DNA of 64,000 bases from Arthrobacter sp. N199823 (lineage in GTDB: Bacteria; Actinomycetota; Actinomycetes; Actinomycetales; Micrococcaceae): positions 62,001-126,000 of the forward strand of contig NZ_PJIN01000008.1 in NCBI RefSeq assembly GCF_002929705.1. Direction: 5' to 3'. How positions within the stretch are numbered: the first letter of the stretch is position 1; each line of letters opens with the position of its first letter. A model generated the notes under the pieces. It was given only the letters and a program-made list of their open reading frames with translations, was not told the origin of the DNA and made no database searches. The position numbers and the translations under genes were made by a program. Below are positions 1-9,800 of this stretch, piece by piece.

Positions 1-1056
1 ATGGATGCGAGCAACAGCCGCGACGTCCTTGCCGCACATTTTGGTGCCGCATCGCAGCGCCCGGCCATCGCCGGAGTCCTGCCGTTCCAGCCCGGCAAGA
101 GCGGCGAGTTCCTCGTCATGGACACCACCCTGCGCGGGCCCCGCCTGGCACGCCCCGCCTCTAAAGCCGGGGCGGTGCAGGGCACTTCCGCGCTGGGCAC
201 TGCAATCCGGGGCCAGCGCGGTGGAACCCCCATGGCCCCGCAGGCCGCGGACGGCCACTACACGGACGCCGTGGCCGCGGCCCTGAAGAAGTTCTCGCCC
301 AGCGGCCTGCAAAAGGTGGTGCTGGCCCGTTCCCGCAGCGCGGCCCTGCCGGCCCCGCTGGACATCACCGCGTTGCTGGCACGGTTGTTGGGACAGAACC
401 CTTCGGCGTATGTGTTTGCCGCCCCGCTGCCCGGCAACAAGACGCTGGTGGGCGCAAGCCCCGAACTGTTGATTCGCCGAAGCGGCACCCTCGCCCTGAG
501 CAACCCGTTGGCCGGCTCGGTGCCCCGCTGCGCCGACCCCGTGCAGGACGCGGCCAATGCCCAGACCCTGCTGCGCTCCGTCAAGGACCTGCACGAGCAT
601 GCCATCGTGGTCGATATGGTGGCCGGGGTCATGGGCGGGCTGTGCCACGACCTGGTGGTGCCGCCCCGCCCGGAGCTGGTGCGGACGGACTCCATGTGGC
701 ACCTTTCCACCAAGCTGCAGGGCAGGCTCAGAGACCCGGAGACCACGTCCCTGGACCTGGCCTTTGCCCTCCACCCCACACCGGCCGTATGTGGTTGGCC
801 CACCCAAATGGCCTGCGAGCTGATCGAGGAGCTGGAGGAAAGCGCACGCGGCTTCTACGCCGGTGCAGTGGGCTGGACAGATGCGGCGGGCGACGGCGAA
901 TGGGCCGTGAGTATCCGCTGCGCTGAAGTCTCCAACGACGGCGTACGGGTGCATGCAGGTGCCGGGATTGTCCCCGGCAGTGACCCACAGCTGGAGCTGG
1001 CCGAGACCGAGGCCAAGTTCCGCACCATCCTGGCCGGGCTGGGGGTGGCTCCGTGA
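1..1056 (+). CDS. entC: Isochorismate synthase, 5'-truncated by the window edge
   Basis: Converts chorismate to isochorismate, the first committed step to 2,3-dihydroxybenzoate (DHB). The visible 351 residues match the EntC/DhbC chorismate-binding fold: VVLARS near residue 106, GASPELL near 150, an HEH motif near 197, LHPTPAVCG near 256, and the C-terminal GAGIVPGSDP. Family members are about 390-400 residues. The first visible residues align with a stretch about 60 residues into EntC (AGVLPFQP against VGAIPFDP), so the ATG at base 1 is probably an internal Met and the true start lies left of the window. Its stop overlaps the entE start, so it is the upstream gene of a siderophore operon. entA is not in view and may lie further left. 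Confidence 0.93.
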   Translation: MDASNSRDVLAAHFGAASQRPAIAGVLPFQPGKSGEFLVMDTTLRGPRLARPASKAGAVQGTSALGTAIRGQRGGTPMAPQAADGHYTDAVAAALKKFSPSGLQKVVLARSRSAALPAPLDITALLARLLGQNPSAYVFAAPLPGNKTLVGASPELLIRRSGTLALSNPLAGSVPRCADPVQDAANAQTLLRSVKDLHEHAIVVDMVAGVMGGLCHDLVVPPRPELVRTDSMWHLSTKLQGRLRDPETTSLDLAFALHPTPAVCGWPTQMACELIEELEESARGFYAGAVGWTDAAGDGEWAVSIRCAEVSNDGVRVHAGAGIVPGSDPQLELAETEAKFRTILAGLGVAP

Positions 1057-2687
1057 TGGCGACAACGGGAACCGAGCTTTGGCCACGGGAGTTGGTCGAG
1101 CAATACCGCGAGCGCGGCTACTGGACCGGCGAGCGCCTTGACGCCGTTGCCGCACGCCATGCCCGCACGAATCCGGACCGGATCGCCCTGGTCGATGAGC
1201 AGGAACGGATTGGATATGGGGAACTGGAACGGCGCATAGCCGCGCTGGCCTCCGGGTTCGCCGCCTCGGGCATCCGCCCGGGTGAACGAGTACTGCTGCA
1301 GCTGCCCAATAGGGTTTCCTTCATTGTTGCAGCCATGGCACTCATGCGTGCCGGGGCAGTCCCGGTCTACCTGCTGCCAGCCCACCGCCTCAGCGAGTTG
1401 GCCGCCATTGCCGTCCAGGCTGCCCCTGTTGCGTACATTGGCCCGGCGGTACATGCCGGCTTCGACTACCGGCACCAGGCCGCCGCCTTGTCCCAGGGGA
1501 TCCCGGGCGGGCTGCAGCTGATCATCGATGGCCCGCCGGGTGAGGGGCAGGTGGCGTTGGAGGCCGTGGCGCGCAACGGTGTTGCCCTGGCGCAGCCCAC
1601 AGTACCTGTGAACACCACGGAGTTGGCGTTCCTACAGCTCTCCGGCGGAACCACCGGAACCCCTAAACTCATTCCCCGCAGTCATGACGAGTACTTGTAC
1701 TCGGTTCGGCGCAGCGTAGAGGTTTGCGGCTTCACGGCCAGCACGGTCCTGCTGCTGGCGCTCCCCGCGGCCCACAACTTCCCCATGAGCTCCCCAGGAT
1801 TCCTCGGCGCACTTCTGGCCGGCGGCAGGGTGGTCCTGGCCGGCAACGGCTCGCCGGATCTGGCCTTCCCCCTGATTGAGCTCGAGCAGGTCACGTGTGT
1901 TCCGTTGGTGCCGCCGCTAGCCCTGGCCTGGACCCGTGCCGCCCGCAACTCCTCGCCGGATCTCAGCAGCCTGGAAACCATCCAGGTGGGTGGGGCGAAA
2001 TTCCTACCGGGTGCCGCCGTCGAACTTCAAAAGGTCCTGGGCGTGCGCCTGCAACAGGTCTTTGGCATGGCCGAGGGGCTTGTTTGCTACACGCGTCCCG
2101 AGGACGACGCCTTCACGGTGGCGCAAACTCAGGGGCGACCCATGAGCGAAGCCGACGAGGTCTTGATAGTTGACGACGACGGCCAGCCGGTGGCCCCAGG
2201 GGACATCGGCCACTTGCTAACGCGCGGCCCGTACACCATCCGCGGATACTACAAGGCGGCTGAGCACAACAAGACGGCATTCACCGCTGATGGCCACTAC
2301 CGTACTGGGGACATTGCCCGGGCGCTTCCCGGCGGGCACCTGGTGGTGGAGGGCCGCAGCAAGGATCAGATCAACCGGGGCGGGGAAAAGATTTCCGCCG
2401 AGGAGATCGAGGACCACCTGCTGGCACACCCGCAGGTCCACGACGCCGCCCTCGTTGCGGTGCCCGACAAGTTCCTCGGTGAGATTTCCTGTGCCGTGAT
2501 CGTTCCCGACGGAGTGGCCCCCAGCCGGGCGGAGATCATCACCTTTGTGCGCGGCCGCGGTGTCGCGGCGCACAAAATACCTGACCGGGTCCACATTGTG
2601 CCGGACTTCCCCCTGACGGGTGTTGGCAAGAACAGTCGGGCGGAACTGCGCCGAGCTCTCGCCGCCCAACTCAACGCCACAGCCTGA
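1056..2687 (+). CDS. entE: 2,3-dihydroxybenzoate-AMP ligase
   Basis: Stand-alone adenylation enzyme that activates DHB as acyl-AMP and loads it on the aryl carrier domain of EntB. At 543 residues it has the usual EntE/DhbE length. It shows the phosphate-binding loop SGGTTGTPK, the aryl-acid pocket motif AHNFPMS that marks DHB/salicylate ligases, GMAEG for A5, the hinge RSKDQINRGGEKIS, and the A10 lysine in GVGKNSRAEL. The start is the ATG at 1056, which shares its A with the TGA stop of entC. A GTG at 1053 is an equally close alternative. The overlap implies translational coupling. Confidence 0.95.
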   Translation: MATTGTELWPRELVEQYRERGYWTGERLDAVAARHARTNPDRIALVDEQERIGYGELERRIAALASGFAASGIRPGERVLLQLPNRVSFIVAAMALMRAGAVPVYLLPAHRLSELAAIAVQAAPVAYIGPAVHAGFDYRHQAAALSQGIPGGLQLIIDGPPGEGQVALEAVARNGVALAQPTVPVNTTELAFLQLSGGTTGTPKLIPRSHDEYLYSVRRSVEVCGFTASTVLLLALPAAHNFPMSSPGFLGALLAGGRVVLAGNGSPDLAFPLIELEQVTCVPLVPPLALAWTRAARNSSPDLSSLETIQVGGAKFLPGAAVELQKVLGVRLQQVFGMAEGLVCYTRPEDDAFTVAQTQGRPMSEADEVLIVDDDGQPVAPGDIGHLLTRGPYTIRGYYKAAEHNKTAFTADGHYRTGDIARALPGGHLVVEGRSKDQINRGGEKISAEEIEDHLLAHPQVHDAALVAVPDKFLGEISCAVIVPDGVAPSRAEIITFVRGRGVAAHKIPDRVHIVPDFPLTGVGKNSRAELRRALAAQLNATA

Positions 2688-2730
2688 GCCACAGCAAAAC
2701 CACTTAACAAAAACACGTAAAGGATTCCCC

Positions 2731-3642
2731 ATGCGCAACGATCTTCCCCAGACCATCTCCTATCAGCTTCCGGCCACGGCCGATCTGCCGCGGCGCTGCG
2801 TTCCTTGGACGCCGGACCCTTCCCGGTCGGCACTTCTGGTGCATGACATGCAGCAGCACTTCCTGCGTCCCTATGGCGCAGAGCAAGAACCGGGCCGGTC
2901 CCTGCTGGGCAACATAGGCCGGTTGCTCACGCAGGCCCGTGAACTGAACATCCCCGTTTTCTACACGGCACAGCCCCCACACCAGCAGGCCGCGGACCGT
3001 GCCCTGCTGACCGACTTCTGGGGACCCGGCATCGGCGCCAATGAGGAAGGTGCCCGCATTGTTGACGAACTGACACCCAAGCCGCAGGACACTGTGCTGA
3101 CCAAGTGGCGCTACTCCGCCTTCCAACGGTCAAATCTGGCCGAAACCCTGCACGCGGCAGGCCGTGATCAGCTCATCATCACCGGCGTCTACGCCCACAT
3201 TGGCTGCCAGGTCTCTGCTGCGGACGCGTTCATGCATGACATCCAGCCATTCATGGTGGCCGACGCCGTGGCCGACTTCACCGCCGCCCACCACGCCCAG
3301 GCTCTGGAATGGGTGGCCGGGCGTTGCGGGGTGGTCACGGGTACAGCGGAACTGGTTGCTGCCTGGGCGGGTGCCACGGATACGTCCATGCCCGTGAGCG
3401 AGCTGGTCCGCAGCCGCGTGGCCGAGCTCATTTACATGGATGCGGCAGACATTGGCGATCACGACGACCTGCTGGAACTGGGGCTGGACTCCATCCGCAT
3501 CATGGACTTGGTGGAGACCCTGCGCGGGGATGGCTTGGAGGTCTCCTTTGAAACACTGGCGTCCGCGGCAACTGTGCAGGAGTGGACCACCGCTCTGGAA
3601 GGCCAGGCACCGGCACCGGCATTGCAGGGGGCCGGGGCATGA
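2731..3642 (+). CDS. entB: Isochorismatase with C-terminal aryl carrier domain (EntB/DhbB)
   Basis: Bifunctional protein of 303 residues. The N-terminal isochorismatase domain (about 1-205) hydrolyses isochorismate to 2,3-dihydro-2,3-DHB, with the catalytic Asp in [10 protein letters not shown] and the GVYAHIGCQ motif. The C-terminal aryl carrier protein (about 220-290) has the phosphopantetheine site in [12 protein letters not shown] and carries DHB as a thioester to the NRPS. The reading frame is open upstream to 2620, but the ATG at 2731 follows a TAAAGGA ribosome site and matches the N-terminus of the family. Its stop overlaps the MbtH start (ATGA). It needs activation by a phosphopantetheinyl transferase, and one is encoded downstream. 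Confidence 0.94.
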   Translation: MRNDLPQTISYQLPATADLPRRCVPWTPDPSRSALLVHDMQQHFLRPYGAEQEPGRSLLGNIGRLLTQARELNIPVFYTAQPPHQQAADRALLTDFWGPGIGANEEGARIVDELTPKPQDTVLTKWRYSAFQRSNLAETLHAAGRDQLIITGVYAHIGCQVSAADAFMHDIQPFMVADAVADFTAAHHAQALEWVAGRCGVVTGTAELVAAWAGATDTSMPVSELVRSRVAELIYMDAADIGDHDDLLELGLDSIRIMDLVETLRGDGLEVSFETLASAATVQEWTTALEGQAPAPALQGAGA

Positions 3643-3869
3643 GTGCGGCAGGCAACCCCTTTGACAACGACCAGGGCGTCTTCCTGGTCCTTGCGAACGC
3701 CGAGGGCCAGCACAGCCTGTGGCCGGAGTTTGTCCCCGTACCCCTGGGTTGGCACATCATTCACGGGCCCGACTCCCACGCAGCCTGTAACGACTACATC
3801 GAGCGCCGTTGGACTGACTTGAGGCCGCTGAGCCTGCTCGGCCAGATCCGCGCCACTGTGTCCCGCTAG
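3639..3869 (+). CDS. MbtH-like NRPS accessory protein
   Basis: A 76-residue protein with the MbtH signature: NPFD near the N-terminus, [16 protein letters not shown] and WTDLRP near the C-terminus. MbtH proteins bind NRPS adenylation domains and aid their folding and activity. The start ATG at 3639 overlaps the entB stop by the ATGA arrangement. The frame is open 19 codons further upstream, but that part lies inside entB and is not conserved. The NRPS gene begins 21 bases downstream, so both A domains of that protein are the expected partners. Confidence 0.95.
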   Translation: MSAAGNPFDNDQGVFLVLANAEGQHSLWPEFVPVPLGWHIIHGPDSHAACNDYIERRWTDLRPLSLLGQIRATVSR

Positions 3870-3890
3870 CCCCCACCGACAGGAAACTCC

Positions 3891-6800
3891 ATGGCAACGC
3901 CATCACTCTCCACCTTTGAAATGCCCACACTCGATCCGGAAGCCACCCACGTGCTGCCCCTGGTTGGAGCCCAGCCGGGCATTTGGTATGCCCACCACCT
4001 CGAGGGGGAGCGCGCTAGCAGCTACAACGTGGCCCGCAGCACCGCAATCGAGGGAAGGCTCGACGGCGCTGCCCTCGCCGAAGCAGTGCGCCTGGGCCTG
4101 GCAGCCGTAGACACCCTGGGATTTGCCTTTGGCGAGGTGGGCGGTGCGCCAGCCCAGTGGCCCGCGCACAGCAGCCGCGAGCCGCTGGAACACGTTGACC
4201 TGCGCGGACAGGGCATGGCAGCCGCGGAACAGCTCATGGCAGCCGACCTGGCCACCCCTGTGGCTCTGGAGGGTGGCGGGCCGCTGTACCGTCACGTGCT
4301 CATGCAGCTGGGGGACACGCAGTGGCTCTGGTACCAGCGCTACCACCACATCCTGGTGGACGGCTACAGCTTCACCTCCATCACCCGCCACATCCTGGCC
4401 CACTACCGTGCGCTCGTGCAGGGTCTGCCGGCACCCGCGTCAGCGTTTACGCCGACCCAGGACGCGGTCAGCGCCGAGGAATCCTATCGGGGGTCGCTGC
4501 TGGAAGAAGCCGACGCGGTCTTCTGGCGCGACTACTGCCAGGGACTGCCGCCGGGCACCAGCCTTGCCGTCCCCGAATCCCGCACCGCAGGTACCGCCAG
4601 TCTAGGAGGAAGCCGACGTGCCGAGGTGCGCCTGGGTATTGGACTCAGCGCCGGCATTACAGTACTGGCGAGGGAGTACAAGGTGAGCTGGGCCGATGTG
4701 GTGAGTGCCGGAGTCGGCAGTTACCTGGCCCGCATGGCAGGCTCCTCAGACGTGGTGATCGGCGTGCCGTTCATGGGCCGCATGGGCACAGCGGCCCTGA
4801 ATGCACCAGCCCCCGTGGTGGCTGTCATGCCGCTGCACCTGCAATTCGCACCAGGCGGAGGTCTGGGCCAGGCCGCCATGGCCACGGCCTCGGCTCTGGC
4901 CCGGATCCGCCGGCACAGCCGCTACGGAGCCGAACAGCTCCAGCGCGACCTAGGCATGGTTGGCAGCGGCGCGGCCCTGTACAGAACTGTGCTGAACCTG
5001 AAGATCTTCGAATACCCGTTCGAACTTCCGGGTGCCACGCTGCACACCCATCACCTCTCTGCCGGACCCGTGGACGATCTCGAGGTGTCCGTGTACAAAA
5101 ACGGCGGCGAGATTGTCCTGGAACTCGAGGCGACTCCCGGCCTGTACACGCAGCTGGAGACGGAACTGCACGCCCGCAGGCTGGCGTCCTGGCTTAAAAC
5201 ACTTGTCGAGACGGGGCAATCCCTGGGGGATGCGGCTCTGCCCCTACCCGAGGAGCTGGGCAAGATGCAGGGGGAGTGGGGCACGGGGCCGGACCTTGCC
5301 CCAGTCGCTGACACCATCACGGGCCTGCTTGACGCCCACGCCGCAGCGCACCCGCAGGAGACGGCCCTGTCCGATGCGGGCGGAAACCTGAACTTCGCCG
5401 AGCTGGCCGCACGCACCAACGCTCTAGCCCGCTTGCTGATTGCCCGCGGTGTGGGCCCGGGCACCGTGGTTGCCATCGCTTTGCCCCGTTCCATGGACAC
5501 CGTTGTGGCTATTGCCGCTGCGCTCGCAGCCGGTGCCGCTTACCTGCCCCTTGACCTGGACTACCCCGGCGAGCGCCTGGCCTTCATGCTCCAGGACGCC
5601 GCGCCCCAGGTCTTGGTAACCGCGGCAACTGTCCAACCCGCTATTGCCTTCGAAGGCCCCACCCTCACCCTGAACTCACCCGCCGTCGTAAGGGAACTGA
5701 CAGGGCAGGCTACCGCGCCCATCGCAAAGAAGGAAAGGTTGCGACCGCTCTACCCTGCCGATCTTGCCTACATCATCTACACCTCGGGCTCCACGGGACG
5801 GCCCAAGGGCGTCATGACAACCCATGAGGGGCTTGCCAACCTCCTCACCGTCCACGGCGCCGGGGTTTTTGGGGAAACCGTGAACGCGCTCGCAGGCCGT
5901 CGCGTCCGGGCCGGACACAGCGCCTCCTTCTCCTTTGATTCCTCCTGGGAGCAGCTGATCTGGCTTTTCCTGGGGCACCGGTTACACGTGCTCGACGACG
6001 AACAGCGCCGCGACCCGCAGGCCATCGTGGAGGTGATCCGGGAACAACGCATCGACGCCATCGACATCACCCCGTCTCTGGGCACCCAGCTGCTGGACTG
6101 CGGGCTTCTGGAAGAAGGTGAACACCACCCCGCACTGGTGCTCTTTGGCGGGGAGGCGGCCTCCCCGTCCTTCTGGGCGGCCCTGCGCGCAGCCCCCGGC
6201 ACACGCAGCCACAACTTCTACGGACCCACCGAATATACGGTGGACACCCTGGGTGCCGACGTGGCGGAATCGCCGCACCCCGTGGTGGGCCGGCCCATCG
6301 GCAACACTCGCGTGCACGTGCTCGATTCCCGCCTGTGTCCCGTGCCGCCGGGAGTGGTGGGGGAGTTGTACATCTCCGGAGCCGGCCTGGCCCGCGGCTA
6401 CCTTGGTCGCCCAGCACTGACCGCTTCCCGCTTCGTCGCCGATCCCTTCGTGCCTGGCGCCCGCATGTACCGCACGGGCGATTTGGTCCGTTGGCAGGAG
6501 GACGGCCAGCTTGACTACCTCAGCCGCGCCGACGACCAGGTAAAGATCCGCGGCCACCGGGTGGAACTCGGCGAGGTCGAGGATGCACTGGGCGCGTTGC
6601 CCGGCGTTGCCGCCGCCGTGGTCATTGCCGAACAACTGGGCCAGACGAGTCGGCTGGTGGGCTACTACGTGCCGGCCCAGGCTGCTGCGCCGGTCAGTGC
6701 GGCCGTGCTGCGTGCCGGGCTGGCTGCCACCGTGCCTGCCTACATGGTCCCCGCCGTGCTGGTGCCCATTGCTGTGCTGCCCCTGACAGTCAACGGCAAG

Positions 6801-9800
6801 GTAGACAAGACGGCGCTGCCTGCGCACAGCGCCGCGGCCTCCGAGGAGGCGGGCCGCGCCCCGGCTAACGACCGCGAGGAGCTGTTGTGTGCGGCCATTG
6901 CGGCCCTGCTGGGCCGGGAATCTGTGGGTGCGGAGGACGACTTCTTCGTACTGGGCGGCGACAGCATCTCCGCCATGGCCGTGTGCGGGGCAGCCCGCCG
7001 CGCCGGCTGGGCGCTGCGGCCCCGTGACATCTTTGCCCGGCGCACCGCGGCCGCCATGGCCGCAGCCCTCGAACCACTCAACCAGGGCGTGCGCCAGGAC
7101 GTGGCCGCGGAGGGTGATGTCCCCCCGCTTCCCATTCAATGCTGGCTGGACACCACCGCAGGGCTGGACGCCCACTATGCACAGGGTGTCTGTGTCAGCG
7201 TCCCGCAGGAATTGACGCAGGAGATCCTTCGGCAAGCACTCGCGGCATTGCTGCGCACCCACCCCGCCCTGCGCGCCCAGGTACGCGACGGCATGCTGCA
7301 CATCCCTCGCGGGAAGAGCCTCGCCGCTGCCCCTATCACCATGGACTTGTCCGGGGTCCCCGGTACCACCGCAGATGCCGCCTTCCACGCAGCGGCCCAG
7401 CTGCTGGACCCCGAGGGTGGCACCATGGTCCAGGCCGTGCTGCTCGACGGCGCCCCTGTCCAACCCGTGGCGCCCGGCACCCGGCTGTTGGTGCTTGCCA
7501 TCCACCATCTCGTGGTCGACGGCGTCTCCTGGCGCACGCTGCTGTCCGACCTTGAGCTCGCTGTGCAGGAACTATTGACCGGCCGCACGCCACAGTTGGA
7601 GGCCGAACAAACCTCGCTGCGACATTGGGGCAGCCACCTCCACGCGCAAAAGGAAGATCGGCGCGCGGAGCTGCCGCACTGGCTCGACCAGCTGCGCGGA
7701 GGTCCCGACCCACTGGGACGCGGCAGCCTTGACCCGGGACTGGACACGCAGGCCACGGCTGGCAGCAGCCGGATCTTGCTCAGCGAAGCAGCCACCGCTG
7801 CGATCCTCACCGAGCTACCAACCGCGTTGCAGGCCACGGCTGAGGAGACGCTGCTGGCCGTCACGGTGCTGGCCGCTGCGCACCACTTCGGTCTGGACGC
7901 CCTGGCCATGACCCGCGAATCGCACGGACGCCACAGCGACACCCTGGACCTGGAGCGGACCGTGGGCTGGTTGACTGTTGAACACCCTGTCCATGTGGCC
8001 CTCGACGGCCTCGACACAGCTGTGCTATTGACCGGCGGCGGCGACCCCGCAGCCGTGCTGCGTACGGTCAAGCAGGCCGTCCGAGCTACACCCGGAGACG
8101 GCATCGGTTACGGCATCTTGCGCCACCTTGATGCCGACAAGCAACCCGAACTTCTCGCGGCGGCGGCACACAACCCGCCGGCTCTATTGGTGAATTACCT
8201 GGGCCGTTTCAACTCTCACAACGGACATTTCACACCCGTGCAGTCCGGCGGCGCCTTCGCCGACACCTTGGCCGTCAGCCAGGACTCCACCATGCCGCTG
8301 GCCCATCCACTCGAACTGAATGCCTTCCTGGACGGAAGCCGGCTGGCCCTGTGCTGGAGCTGGGCCGCCCGGTTACTCAACGAGGCAGATGCCACGGCGG
8401 TGACTGCCAGTATGGAACAAGCCGCCACGGTACTGGCCGAGTTCTCCACAGCACAACCCGGCAAGGCAGCCGCCACCCTGGTGCCGGCCGATGTCCCCGG
8501 CACGGGTCTGGACGCGGCCGCGCTGAATCGGCTCCAGGAAGCCCATGGCCCGGCGCTGGCAGTGCTTCCGCTGGGGCCGCTCCAGCAGGGATTGCTGTTC
8601 CATGAACAGCTCGGCGATGATGCCGGCAGCTACAGCTCCGTCACCGTCCTGGAGTTCGCCGGCCCCGTGGACACGGAACGTCTTCGGGCCGCGCTGGAAC
8701 ACCTGGTGGACACCCACCCGCAGCTGGGCGCCTCCTTCAACACCACGGCAGGCCCAATTCCCGTGCAGTTCATCGGCCACCCCGGCTTCCGCAGCCCCGT
8801 GGACTTGAAGGAAATCACCGTGCCGGCACATGGCGACGGGCCTGCAGAAACCCTGACCCTGGAACGCTCCGAGGCCGCACGCCGGTTCGCGGTGGAGCAG
8901 GGGCCTCTGCTGACTGCCCGCCTGGTCCGCTGGGCCGACGGATCCGCCCGGCTTGTGCTCAACGCACACCATCTGCTGGTGGACGGCTGGTCCACGCCGC
9001 TCATTGTCCGATCCCTGCTCGATTGCTACAACACTGGGCGGCCCGCTGCGGCCACCACCCTGGCTGGCTATGTCGCGGCTTCCGGGGCACGCATCCCCGT
9101 TCCTGCCGACAGGAAGGCTTGGGCGGCAGACTTCGCCGGTGCCACCCCAACCCTTTTGGAGGGCACGCTGATCCCCGCCGCGGAAACCGGTGAACCGGCT
9201 ACGTCCTGCCTGGAACTGGACGCCGCCTTCACTCGCTGCTTAGCGGAAACCGCACAGCGGCACGGCGCCACCCACAATTCCATCTTCGCCCTGGCCCACG
9301 CACTGTTGCTGAGTGAACTGACGGGACGGACCGACGTCGTCTTCGGCACCACCGTCTCCGGCCGTGAGGACCAAGCCGTCCAAGACGTAGTGGGGCTGAT
9401 CACCAACACGGTCCCCGTCCGCGTGCAGCTGGACCCCGCCGGCACGCCTGCCGGACACCTGGCGGCGCTGCAAACCCACCAGTCCGAACTACGCGAGCAT
9501 GCCACGCTGGGCCTGGGCGAGATCCAGCAGCTGGCCGGCACCGGAACGCTGTTCGACACCCTGTTCGTCATGGAAAACTACCCGGCGCAGGAGGCAGTCG
9601 AACGGCCCGGTCCGGACACCTTGGCAGTGGCCGGGCTGCGCAACCGCGGCTACACGCACTATCCTCTGACCGTGCTGGTCCTGCCGGCAGGGGATGGATA
9701 CCAGGTGGTGCTTGAACACCGACTGGGTGTTTCCGCGGGCGCCGCCATCCTGCCCCGCTTCCACGCGGCTCTGAAAAAGATCATCGCCGCAGACCAGCAC

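Noticed and set aside
1-3. ATG at base 1 as the true start of entC
   Set aside because: Alignment to the EntC family shows about 60 residues missing at the front, so the Met is probably internal.
5982-7508. A 508-codon open frame on the minus strand inside the NRPS gene
   Set aside because: GC-rich actinobacterial genes often leave the antisense frame open; the plus strand has clear NRPS domains across the whole stretch and the antisense product has no motif.
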